NCBI GenBank assembly: GCA_021397845.1
Contig: CM038039.1
Span: forward strand, 10,099,231 to 10,163,230
Source of the DNA: Areca catechu
Taxonomy: Eukaryota > Streptophyta > Magnoliopsida > Arecales > Arecaceae
Direction of reading: 5' to 3'
DNA length: 64,000 nucleotides
Below are positions 10,408-21,099 of the stretch, piece by piece. The notes under the pieces were generated by a model. It ran no database searches. It was not told the DNA's origin and saw only the letters and a program-made list of their open reading frames with translations. Position 1 is the stretch's first letter. Each line of letters starts with the position of its first letter. Position numbers and translations under genes: made by a program.

Positions 10408-11460
10408 ATGAAAGGTAGGAAACAGAATCTTCCCATTGAAGACATTCCTCATCCCCCAAGAGAGAATGATCTAGTTCTTGGCGAAAGGATGGAAGTTCTC
10501 CCTACTAGAAACATGGATCAAGAAAGATTAAATACTCTGTTGGACAAGGTAGAAGTACTCACTACGACAGTGCAAAACCTCCAAGAAATCGCTGCGAATG
10601 GACCATCACAACCTGTTGCATCAAGAAGTAGCCGGCGACCTTCTCTTCAGGTAAGTAGGCATCTTAGTCCAAGAAGACATTCCTCTTATCAACATTCTTC
10701 AGGTCAACAGTCTCCTTCAAAGCAACATCACCGATGTCATCACCACACCAAGAAACGAAACAAGGGGAAACGTCCACGATCTCATTCGACATCCACTGGG
10801 GAATCAACTCCCGACAGTGCTCAAGTTCTAAATCCTGCGAGGGCAAATGATTTTGATAAGAAATTCAGAAAACTGGAACTGTAGATCACCAGAATCGGCG
10901 AACAGAGGAAAGTAGAGGACATAACACCAAACTACAACATCTTGTCCCCTTTTTCCACAAAGATTATGGAGGAGAGAATTCCTCATCACTTCAAAATTCT
11001 ATAAATTGAGATGTATGATGGATCGTCTAACCCCTTGGATCATCTGGGTAGCTTTAAAGCCCACATATTGATCCAGGGAGCATCAAATACACTCCACTGT
11101 CTTGCTTTCCTAGTAACCTTAAAGAAATCTGCGAGAATATGGTATTCAAGTCTCCAACTGGATACCATTCATTCTTTCAATCAGTTGAAAAAGTTGTTCG
11201 TCTCTCACTTCAGAACGAGCAGGAAAATGCCCAAAAACTCTGATAGCTTATTCTTCATTCAACAATCAAAAGGGGAGTCTTTGAGAGACTACATAACAAG
11301 GTTCAATTCTGCCATGTTGGAGATTCCAGACCTCAATGAATATGTGGCAATGTTAGCTATGAAGAAGGGATTGTGAGCCTCCAGGTTTACATTCTCCTTA
11401 GATAAAAAGTTTCCGACCAGTTATTCCGAATTACTGGCCCGTGCCCAAAAGTATGCTTAG
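10408..11460 (+). pseudogene. Element B gag (broken)
   Basis: An N-terminal frame (10408-10884) has a helical segment (LNTLLDKVEVLTTTVQNLQE) and a His/Lys/Arg/Ser-rich stretch. After a stop at 10882 the capsid domain resumes as MYDGSSNPLDHLGSFKAHI, LFVSHFRTSRKMP, SLRDYITRFNSAMLEIPDLN and AMKKGL. It aligns block by block with Element A gag. Stops at 10882, about 11000, 11374 and 11458 prevent translation as one protein. Confidence 0.85.
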
Positions 11461-11592
11461 ACCGAAGAATAAGCCTTGAGCCGGTGATAGGTAGAAAGAA
11501 AATCGGTGCCAAGTAAAAGAAATACCAAAGAAGATGAATTCTGATCTCCTGGAGTCCGATCAATTCAATGGCAAGGTCAGAGGCCGAGGAAC

Positions 11593-12540
11593 TTGGTCAG
11601 CAGGAACTACGTCAGTCGATTTGACGCCAATACCCTCTTAACTCTCTCGAGAGAGAAAATTCTGATGAAAATTGAGAAAGAAAATTTTCTTCAAAGGCCA
11701 AGGCCAATGAGAGCCCCACCTGCTGTGCGTAACAAAGCCAAATACTGTCGGTTTCATCATGATCATGGACATACTATGAAAGAGTGTATCCAACTGAAAG
11801 ATGAGATCGAAGATCTGATCAAATGAGGTTATCTGGGCAGATATGTCCGAAACCAAAATCAAAACCAACCAATTGAGGCAGCAACGCCAAGGCCAGTGGC
11901 CCCAAAAATGATCACTGATGGGACGGAGCTTCCAAATCAACAACCGACCGATGGATCGGTCGGAATGATTTACCAAGCATGTTATGAAGATGATCGGAGC
12001 ACCAAGAGGTTTCGAAGGAGTGTTATCTTTTCTGATGATGACTTACAAGGCATTCAGATGCCACATAATGATCCTGTAGTGATTTCCGCAATAATTATGA
12101 ACTATGATGTACATAGAATTCTGGTTGATAATGGAAGTTCTATCGAAGTCTTGCTTTATAATGCTTTTGTCAAAATGAATTTACTAATTATAAGCTACGA
12201 AGAATTCACATGCCACTAACAGGATTTGACAGAAATTCTATAGGAGTGAGGAAGAAATTACACTTCCCGTAACCCTCGGAACAATGTTGAAGCAAAGGAC
12301 TTTTTCTCTTACTTTTATGGTTGTTCGGATTCCTTCTACGTATAATGCAATCTTGGGAAGGCCAGCTCTGAATATGTTTCAAGCCATCGTGTCAACATAT
12401 CATTTATTGATGAAGTTTCCAACCCAAAATGGGATTGGAGAAGTGAGGGGAAATCAACAGATTGGTTCGTCAATGTTTGACAATCTAAAATCAACAATCA
12501 ATCAACAACTCCACTTCCGAGCAAATAGATCCACGTGATC
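11593..12540 (+). pseudogene. Element B gag tail and protease
   Basis: FLQRPRPMRAPPAVRNKAKY and FHHDHGHTMKECIQLKDE repeat the Cys/His patch of Element A. After a stop at 11824, the retropepsin motif ILVDNGSSIEVLLYNAF (about 12118-12168) and ILGRPALNMFQAIVSTYHLL are present in two frames. The coding similarity to Element A ends abruptly near 12540. Confidence 0.85.
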
Positions 12541-12693
12541 CAACCGAACAGGATAAACTTGCTCCAAATTGGGAAGGCCCTTATCGCATCACTGAAGTTG
12601 TGCGACTTGGGACCTATCGACTTGAAAGTCTGGATGGTTATCCAATGGCTAGACCGTGGAATGTAGAGAATCTTCGTAAATACTATCAGCAAA
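12540..12693 (+). pseudogene. Element B integrase C-terminal remnant
   Basis: EQDKLAPNWEGPYRITEVV, LGTYRLESLDGYPMARPWN and VENLRKYYQQ correspond to the last 50 codons of Element A integrase (NWEGPYRVNRV, LRKYYQ at 4957-5081). Nothing of RT, RNase H or the integrase core separates it from the protease region. The junction is within a few bases of 12540. Confidence 0.88.
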
Positions 12694-12780
12694 GAGATTT
12701 TTTCTCTTTTGTTCCTTTCATATAAAGGAAAAGTATAAAGTCAAAATATTTTTTTTTAAAAAAAAAGAAGAGAAAAGAAA

Positions 12781-13300
12781 GGTTGGCCTGATAAGCTGAC
12801 CATAATTCGACAAATCGAGTTGGCCTGATCCACTAACTCATCGGTATTCTATGATCAGGATAACTGATCAATCAAAAGGTTGGCCTGATAAGCTGACCAC
12901 AATCCGACAAATCAAGTTGGTCTGATCCACTAACTCATCGGTATTCTATGATCAGGATAACTGATCAATCAAAAGGTTGGCCTGATAAGCTGACCATAAT
13001 CCGATAAATCGAGTTGGTCAATCCACTAACTCATCGGTATTCTATGATCAGGATAACTGATCAATCAAAAGGTTGCCCTGATAAGCTGACCATAATTCGA
13101 CAAATCGAGTTGGTCTGATCCACTAACTCATCGGTATTCTATGATCAGAATAACTGATCAATCAAAAGGTTAGCCTGATAAGCTGACCATAATCCGATAG
13201 ATTGAGTTGGACTGACCCACTAACTCATCGATATGCTAACATTGAAATAATCGATTGATTGAAAAGTTGACCCGATAAGTCAACCATGATACAAGTAATG
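12781..13300 (+). repeat. 97-bp minisatellite downstream of the integrase remnant
   Basis: The word ggttggcctgataagctgac starts units at 12781, 12878, 12975, 13071, 13168 and, diverged, 13265. Each unit also has actcatcggtattctatgat and ggataactgatcaatc. About five and a half copies are present. The position matches the 45-bp array of Element A although the sequences are unrelated. Confidence 0.95.
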
Positions 13301-13513
13301 AAAGTTGATGTGATTTACCACTCTGTCAATGATATTATCTCAAGATATCCAAGATATTGAAAGAATGGTCTAGTATATTGAACTGATCATTATAGTTAGT
13401 TTGATATGCTAATTGTGTAACATTAGATGGAGAAACAAGGATTTCATTGATGTTCTGTCAAAAAAAAAAAAAAAAAAACAACAACGGACATTGGTGAAGT
13501 TCATGACTACAAG

Positions 13514-14652
13514 CTAGTCAAGTTTTTCTTGATCAACTTGATTACAGACAGTTTTTTCTTGCATGGATGTCGCTTTATTTGTTTCTTCTTCTTCCACAAC
13601 ACCCTCTATGGAGATAGAGAAAATAACAAGGTTGGGATATAACTTCTTGACCATGTTGATGCAATCGTCAAAACTGAATTTATAGCCTTCTACTCCTGCT
13701 TCGTCTATTTCATCATTAAAGATTTCAGAATTTTTGAACTCTTCAACTACAAGAAGGCTCTGTTGAATTGCAGAGGTAGTTTCTTGTTTGCTTTTTTCCA
13801 ATTCTTGCTCAAGAGAAGCTATTCTTTCTTCCATTTTGGATTTTTGGCCCAGTACTTTCTTATATGCTGAGTCTTTTCTTCTATGGCTGTATCAGCCTAT
13901 CGAAGTATTTTCCTTTTTTTTTCTGCATCGACCAAAAGATCCATAGCGTGTTTTTCTATTATTCTTAAGTGATTCTACAATGACAAGATCGTTGCAGTCA
14001 ACCGGACAACTCTTGACTCTAAGGCTATCCGATTAGCATCAGCTTTGTCTTTTTCTTCCTTGGCTAAAGTAAACTGCTTTTGAAGATCTGCTTGAAGGTT
14101 AGTTGTTTGGCACCAGCTTTCTTCAATCATGGAAATGTCATTATAAACTGAACAAAAGATTCAGGATGACATTAGCACAAGAATAAGTTGTTTTGAAAGA
14201 AAAGAGACGGTACCTACATTCATTATTTCTGGATAAATGGAGGATAGAATCTCTTTTACTCCATGTTTGATTATTGTCTCTCAATCTTTCCGAAGAATGG
14301 TGGATTGTAGTATGATTTTTGCCAGCTTTGGATTGTTAACGCTCATATCAATGACGAGCACTTGAACGTCTTTATCTTCATTTGGATTGAATGACTCTTC
14401 CATAGGAGCTTTACCTTTTTATGTTGAAGTATGTTTAATGGATGGGTCACATTCTGGTTCTTTTGAAAGAGGAATGGATGGCTCTTGTTCCTCTTCCTCG
14501 GATGAGGATGCAATATATTCAGGAGATCCTGGCTTATTGGGGGTGCTTCTTGACAAGCGGCTTCTTCTTACATACGATCTTTCTTCTCTAAATCATACAG
14601 GTCTGGCTTTTCTCTTGAATGTTTGATGAAGTTTCTTGCCATCGGGTTCCAT
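13514..14652 (-). pseudogene. Element B antisense gene, downstream copy (B1)
   Basis: Reading from ATG at 14652 (MEPDGKKLHQTFKRKARP, then a stop), the copy has an acidic Ser/Glu region, a possible intron near 14130-14210 before YNDISMIEES, a coiled coil (EERIASLEQELEKSKQETT) and the family C-terminal block FNDEIDEAGVEGYKFSFDDC followed by VKKLYPNL. That block matches the Element A antisense product (FYREGYDDCLKKVALLFPEL). The PF04195-like N-terminal domain is missing, so this is a second gene of the same family that lost it or never had it. Several stops break it. Confidence 0.7.
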
Positions 14653-14770
14653 CTCTCAGGTATGATGAAGATTTCTTTTTGGAAGTATTTCTCGCAACAA
14701 AGAGTTTCAGAGGAGACAAAATTCAAAATACTTGAGTTAAACTTGGTTTGAGAATCGGGCTTGAGGTTTC

Positions 14771-14780
14771 TTTATATAAA
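14771..14780 (-). promoter_or_regulatory. TATA box of antisense gene B1
   Basis: The palindromic tttatataaa stands 119 bp upstream of the ATG at 14652 on the minus strand. Its distance resembles those of the other two antisense genes in the window. Confidence 0.55.
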
Positions 14781-15618
14781 GAACCTCAATGGTCATGATT
14801 CAGGATTCAAATTCCAAGATATCTTGTGATCTTGACATGTTTGAGACCCTGATTTGGTGGGAATCCGTATGCCATTTTTGGATTTTCAGAAAGTCAGTTA
14901 TAGAATATATATATATATATATATATATATATGGTATTTGATTTGAATTTGAATTCAAATCATATACGGATTCTGAAATACTGACAAATGCAGTTATATG
15001 ACCTGCCGAAAATTGCTCTTCTAATAGGAAGATGACATTTGGTAAAGTTGATATGATGATTTATTAAACTTTATCTGGAAAAATCTCTTATGAAATATTC
15101 TTCTTCTTAAAATATAAGAAGAAAGAAGATGTTTGGTAGATCTGATTGAAATATTATACTATCTATGATTAATTTAAGGGTTTGACTGATTTAAAGATTA
15201 ATTCTCCTATATGTTCAGTAAGTGCTAACTTCTTCCTTAGGAGAAGTTGAAGATTGTCTTCCGATCAACTTATCTTGTTAAAGATTTTTGTTTATTGAAC
15301 TTGTTCGAAATTGATTTGATTGAGTTTTTTCGAATAATGATCGGTCCAATAATATTAGATAATCACTCATTTTATTCGATAACCTCATAATTAAATTGAT
15401 CTTTCTGGAAAATTTCTTTGTATGATCCGATGATTTCGTACTTGGAAATTTTTTTCGTTTATAAAGATTTGAACTCTTTGATTTTTTTTAATCCATCGTA
15501 TCTGTTTTCATAAAAAAAAAGGGAGGAAAAGGTAGTTGCCTTATTCAAAATCTATTAGATATTGTTAAAAGAAAAGATTTTTCATTCCATGTTAAAAACA
15601 AACGAGTTCCTACATCGT
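14781..15618. other. Spacer between the two antisense genes of Element B, with an (AT)n tract
   Basis: AT-rich sequence with an (AT)n microsatellite near 14905-14931 and T/A-rich blocks, for example gatttttttt near 15480. I recognise no coding domain. It would be the upstream region of gene B1 and the downstream region of gene B2. Confidence 0.6.
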
Positions 15619-17752
15619 TCATACGAATTGATCGTTTATATTTCTTTCAATTACAGTTTCTTCTATTTCAACTTGGCTTACAGTAGGAACTATTACTGTT
15701 TCTTCTTGAATTTGAGAGCCTAGTGCTGGTTCTTCAATTTGATCGCCGACTAGTTCTTCAGTTTGGTCTTCGACTGGTTCTCCGACCTGATTTTCTTCAT
15801 CAGAATCCTCTTCATCAGAATCTTCCTCTATTTTTGAAGTATCTAAATCAGGATAAAATTTCTTTACTTTCTTTAGATAGACGACGCGACCAAGGTCGTA
15901 GCTCTCGACTCCCGCTTTGTGAAGTTTGTCCGCAAAAGCTTTTGATTGAACATACTTTTTTACAGCTTCATTAACGGCCTCTTCAATAGCTTGTTCAGCT
16001 TTCTTTGTTGCCATTAAAGCTTTTTCTTCAGCCGCTAAAACTTTCTTTTCGGCCATTAAGATTTTTCCTTCGGCTTTTTCCAAATTAACGGACATCTAAC
16101 GGACATCGATCGAAGTTTCTTTTTCTTCTTTTTCAATTTTAATTCCATGATGCTCATTTTTTATCGTATCTCATTCAGCCCTGCTTCTAGAGCTGATGTT
16201 TTGGTTGCTGTCTCTTCTAACTTCCTTTTCATGGTATTTTTTAGTTCTTCATCAACTTCTTTTTTCACCTTTGCGACGTTTACCTCATTGCATTTAGTTT
16301 GACGAAAGTGATCAAAGTTTTTCAAACTTTCATCCATTATGTTGATCCCATGGATAAGGTGTATATTTGCATGTCAAATTGATCATATGTAAAAAAGAAA
16401 GAAAGATGATTGACTCTTTAATTGTTTAAAGTGCAATTTAAAATCCATACCTTCAATAGTGTTGCATGAAGCAATAGAATTGTATCATCAATCTGCTGGG
16501 ACTTGGTAATTTCCTAGTCTTTTGGAATAATGATAGATCTCAAGAGGCGACGAGCCAGCATTGGATCATTTAGACCCAAGTCGTTGGCATATACATGAAA
16601 ATCGGTTGTGACATCTGCAGCCGGTACTCTTTCTTCTTCCTCCCCCTCATCAGAGCTTTTCCCTTATCAGTTTGATCAGTAGGAAATGATGATGGACCAG
16701 CTTCTGAAGTTTCAATTGACAATCTCTCTTGTATCGGAGGTTGAAGAGATGCTGATAATGGCATTTCATCGTCTTTCGATACACTTACTATTAGTATCGA
16801 AGTAGGATCCGTTGAGATTGCTGAAGCTGTTGAGGCAGTCGGTTTTACCTTCTTTGGTTTCTTAATTCTTATTTCTTCTTGGTCGGATGGGGTAGCTTTT
16901 GCTCTTCTTTTCTTTGACAATTTTCGAAGTTTCTGAACGTCCACCATGACTGGTGAATCTGCAATAATTAAAAGGTCAAATGTTGGGGCTGATTGCCAGT
17001 AAAGAAATGAAGAGGTAACATCAGCAATAAAAATACCTAAAGAGGGAAATCAGCCGAAAAAAGTCCTTTCATTGAGAAGTCTTTCATCGAGGGAATCTCC
17101 ATCCCTGTGAGCTTTCCATAATCTTCTTGGTCGGCTGTCAGGATTTTCTTACCATCATTGGGAGTTAATCGGGATTCCCTATGGCTGATGATGAAATTCC
17201 AAGGAATTTTAGAAATGATATAGAAGAAGCCAGGCTTCCAGTCATGAATGGCCGAAGGAAGTCCAAGGATAAACTTTCGACCATGGCATGGATTAATTAC
17301 CCACCATCCATGGCCATGGAAATCTCGCTTCAATACGAACGAAGTAGTAAAAAGGAAAGTTTTGGGGGTTATATCTGCATCCTTGCAGAGGATCAAGAAA
17401 GCATAAATTATTCGGATGCTATTGGGTGTTAGTTGGGCTGGTAATACATGATATAGCCTAAAGATCGTAAGAAAGAAGGGATGAATTGGAAACCTAAGAC
17501 CAGCTTATAAGTATTCTTCATAAATTATCAAGTTATCGGGAGGAGGTTGATCTCTTGGGTCTTCAGAGTTTGGAAGAACTATAGCATAATCATCATAAAT
17601 GTTATAATACTTCTTCAATGCTAAAATTCGATGTTCTGTTAAAGAGGACCTAACGTCACTATCTTTACTGATTCAGCTAGTGTTTTCTTCTTCTTCTGAG
17701 AAGTGGATTCTTTGGGATTATCAGTATGACTAACTTTTAAGATTCTAGCCAT
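15619..17752 (-). pseudogene. Element B antisense gene, upstream copy (B2), PF04195-like
   Basis: From ATG at 17752 (MARILKVSHTDNPKESTS) through broken frames, exon 1 has LILCKDADITPKT..., VLKRDFHGHGWWVINPCHGR and AIHDWKPGFFYI, which align with Element A's KKDFRSREWWMFSPR and TVHGWKARFFLV. A canonical 78-bp intron (16959-17036, TTTAG/GTATTT to TTGCAG/ATTC) precedes exon 2, which starts MVDVQKLRKLSKKRRAKAT. The end has AVNEAVKKYVQSKAFADKLH and VESYDLGRVVYLKKVKKFYP, homologous to B1 and to Element A. Stops interrupt the coding region. Function is unknown. Confidence 0.75.
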
Positions 17753-17890
17753 AAAGAAAGGAAGGAACAAAAAAAGATTAACTTAAAAAGAAGGTAAAGA
17801 AGAAAGGAAGCCGACCTAAGAGATTTCTTTTGCTCCTAAGGTGAAGAAACTGAAATGATGAAAAACCTATTTTCCTGGAGAAGGTGATGT

Positions 17891-17897
17891 TTATATA
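17891..17897 (-). promoter_or_regulatory. TATA box of antisense gene B2
   Basis: The minus strand reads cagtatataaacatc, 139 bp before the ATG at 17752, followed by a T/C-rich leader. It parallels the boxes upstream of B1 and of the Element A antisense gene. Confidence 0.6.
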
Positions 17898-18252
17898 CTG
17901 TTCTTCGATGGTTTAAATTTCTTCTCGAATAACGAGATTAATTAGATCATGCCACCTGTCCATAACATCCGACGAAAAGATATAGTTTTTCGAAAAGTCG
18001 AGATGACTATTCATAATCCGACAGCAATGTGCTGCTAATGGGATATTTACATTTATTCTATGATGAAGATCTTTCGGTCTTTTGTGAATTTTCAAAAATT
18101 GCAATAATGATGGCAGGATATGACTGTTAGTTTTTATAACCGCTTCCCCTATCAAAGATTGACACGTCATCGAAGCGTGCTGCCCAAGAATAAAAGTTTC
18201 TGACAGTTTCTGACTTATAATTAATGAATTCAGAAACTAGGGAGACTAGTAT

Positions 18253-18668
18253 TGGGATACGACACGTTTGGTCTATTTATATTGATCTGGTGGGAGTTGA
18301 ATCTGATGAATGCCCAAGAGGCATAAGGCCAATCAATGCCCAAGAGGCGTACAGCCGATCAATGCCCAAGAGGCATAAGACCGATCGACGCCCAAGAGGT
18401 GCAAAGCCAATCAATGCCCAAGAGGCATAAGGCTAATCAACGTCCAAGAGGCGTACAGCTGATCAACGCCCAAGAAGTGTACAACCGATCAATGTCCAAG
18501 AGGCATACAGCCGATCAACGTCCAAGAGGCGTACAACTGATCAATGCCCAAGAGGCATAAGGCTGATCAACGCCCAAGAGACATATAGCTGATCAACACC
18601 CAAGAGGTGTACAGCCGATCAATGTCCAAGAGGCATAAGGCTAATCGATGCCCAAGAGGCACAAAGCT
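18253..18668 (+). repeat. 3' LTR of Element B, truncated
   Basis: The first 50 bp match the 5' LTR start (tgggatacgacacgtttggt) with a few changes, then about 14 copies of the 26-bp unit follow. Sequence similarity stops at about 18668 inside the array. The TATA box, R and U5 regions present in the 5' LTR are absent. Deletion or recombination with unrelated DNA removed them. Confidence 0.85.
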
Positions 18669-19156
18669 GTAATTTGTGATTCTAGAATCATAAACCAAGT
18701 CATTGATGATAGGTATTACGGGTAGAAGGGATTAGAAATATTTTAATTTATATTTTTTGCATGGTTATAACTTTTGAACTAGGGTGTCGTAATTTTTGAA
18801 CTAGGGTATCATAATACGCAAATTCATCATAATTCTGTTATCCCTATTTTACATTTGGCCACTTAAAGTAGTACTAAAATTTACATTTGAAAATAAGCAG
18901 ATTCAATAACATTTCTAATACATTCTATTTTAAATTTCTTCGGATAATCTAAATATACACAAGACTGTACATACACAAGAATGTATGATAATTCAGTATT
19001 TTATATCCTCTCCTGTGTTAGTTGACTACATATATAAGTATAAAATTTATCTAAAAAAAGATTAGAAGATGGTATAGTGAGTTCAATTACTTGTTCTGGT
19101 ACTTCCACTATAATATGGGAAGTCTGCCTCTTACTAGTACTACCTCTTCTTTCATT
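18669..19156. other. AT-rich sequence between Element B and the FAR1-like pseudogene
   Basis: About 490 bp with a short internal repeat (taacttttgaactagggtgt, then aatttttgaactagggtatc near 18767-18808). It may be the 3' flank or terminal region of a MULE-type element that brought the FAR1-like sequence. I see no coding region. Confidence 0.4.
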
Positions 19157-20890
19157 TTATACAGGAGTGTTAATTGAAGCCTTATCCATATTTTTTCTTG
19201 ATCTATTTGATTTCTTCTCGACTCCACTCTTAATTCTATTCTCTCTTGGATGACCTTTCGTAGTAAGTTGGTCAAGATCTTGGATTAGAAGTTCTGTGCT
19301 TTGCTTAGCTGTACAGTTAGCATCCACAGCTCTTCTAAATAATGGTGTAAGATCTTCCATCACTAAATTGAATACATCTTCGGACATGGAGGCTATCTCT
19401 GCAAGCTTCATCATTCGATGACTCATCAAAGCATATCTACGATCAAGAAAATAAATATTTGTATTAGAATTTCATGATATATGATAGGTTTATGAAAAAT
19501 ATAAAATAAGAGATTTGATTTTAAATAATTTCTTGAATGCGTACCGAGATTTTTGTATGCTTTTATCATAAAATTGAGTGTTGCATTCGAGATTGTCGAA
19601 TTGGTATTTTACGTCCTTGCACCATCTATTCAAGAAGTACTTATCTGGGATAGGAAATGCATCGCTTTGATGAAAAACCAATAAGGCATGCCTATATAAG
19701 TAACCCTTATATTGAAAGGATCTACACTGTCATATGAATTCTCGTAATTTTTTATAATCTCTTTCTTGATTCCATCAACTTCAATTCTTTCAAATGATTT
19801 AACAGAATATACATCACGGTTGTCAACTTTTTTAACTAATTTGGCATTTGATGTTGCTATTTCAAGGACCTCATTCTGAAATTTTTTGAATATATGCCTT
19901 GTATATTTTCCTACTGCTTGCCTCTCAAAAGGAGGGGATGTCTTTAGGAAATCATTTGTTTGCAATGTTTTATTGTCTTCCTCATTTTCTACTTCATATC
20001 TTTTTTCCAAGGCATCTTCATACTTATCGATGAATTATTTAAGCATAGTCTTGGAGTTTATAAACCCATCAAAGAAGTGATTGATGCTCTCGCTCTTTGT
20101 GAAGTTGACATCCCTATTCATAAATATTAAAAAAATAGAAGCATTAAAGATAAAAAGCTTGTTAAAAATTTTTAAAAAATGAACATTAATCAATCATAAT
20201 GATTAACAAACCTGCGAAGAATGCATCTTTAAGGTAAACTGGAATCCATTTATCTTGATATTTATATATATCATTTAACTAATATATAGCCTTGCATTCT
20301 ATATATTTCTTCATTAAATATGCCCACCTTTCCTCGAAAGGCACTATGGTAACTGAATCATATATCACCTCTTCAAACTCTATCATAAATTTAAGATTTG
20401 CAGTACAAATATGGCGAATCTTTTCAGGAATCTTCTTCAATATATGCCAAAGATAAAATCTATGTCATGCATTGAAAAAAACATCCCTAACAGCAATCTC
20501 GATTGCCTTATCTTGGTCAGTTATGATGGCATTAGGTGGCTAACTGCCATTTGCATCCAGCCATGATTAGAATATCCTTTTAAATATCTCAGTCATCTTA
20601 TCTGATAACAATGCACAACCAAGCAATGTGGACTATCCATGATGATTGACTCCGACAAATGGACAAAAAGGTATTTGATATATATTTGTCAAAAAGATTG
20701 AGTCAAAGGTCAGTACATCATTAAAGTAAGTACTTGCCAATCTTGATCTAGGATGGATCTAGAAGACAGTCCTGAGCTATCCATTATCATTCAGGTCCAA
20801 AGTATAAAAAAAAATTAGATTTTTTACTTGCATTTGTATGAAATGGATTACCATGACTGTACATCTTGATACGGGACGACTCTAAAATTG
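19157..20890 (-). pseudogene. FAR1/FHY3-family (MULE-transposase-derived) pseudogene
   Basis: Minus-strand translation gives, in family order, YFNDVLTFDSIFLTN, PFCPFVGVNHHG, TLLGCALLSDKMTEIFKRIF, PPNAIITDQDKAIEIAVRD and HRFYLWHILKKIPEKI, which is the MULE transposase domain (about 20750-20400). Downstream are FERQAVGKYTRHIFKKFQNE, a degenerate SWIM zinc finger followed by FPIPDKYFLNRW, and a C-terminal segment with ASMSEDVFNLVMEDL. Stops (after HHG, IF, NGS and FNA) and frame changes show decay. The N-terminal FAR1 DNA-binding domain is not found. The family acts as nuclear transcription factors or, in MULEs, as transposases. Confidence 0.85.
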
Positions 20891-21099
20891 CTAAACATGC
20901 AGAAAAAATAGTAAACTATTTTTTTTATATTTTTTTATAATTTTGATTTACAGGCTACATTCCCAAAATTAAGTAAGAACTAGCAGGAGAATAGCAATGC
21001 AAAGAATCATCATAATCGCAGGCATGCTCATGCAAAATAATAAAAGTCAGGATCAGAGAATTAAGAAATTTCTAGCTTAGGATAGCTAATCTTCAACAA
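20891..21099. other. AT-rich spacer
   Basis: No coding similarity or clear repeat is visible between the FAR1-like pseudogene and the LTR-like region of Element C. Confidence 0.4.

Larger units (their letters stand above)
9651..18668 (+). mobile_element. Element B: internally deleted Tat-lineage LTR retrotransposon
   Basis: The element has a 5' LTR (9651-10346), a primer-binding-site-like sequence, gag and protease homologous to Element A, a direct fusion of protease-region sequence to the integrase tail near 12540, a 97-bp minisatellite, two antisense genes and a partial 3' LTR (18253-18668). RT, both RNase H domains and most of integrase are gone. It could only have moved using proteins supplied by another copy. 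It is more AT-rich and diverged than Element A, so it belongs to a different subfamily. Confidence 0.88.
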
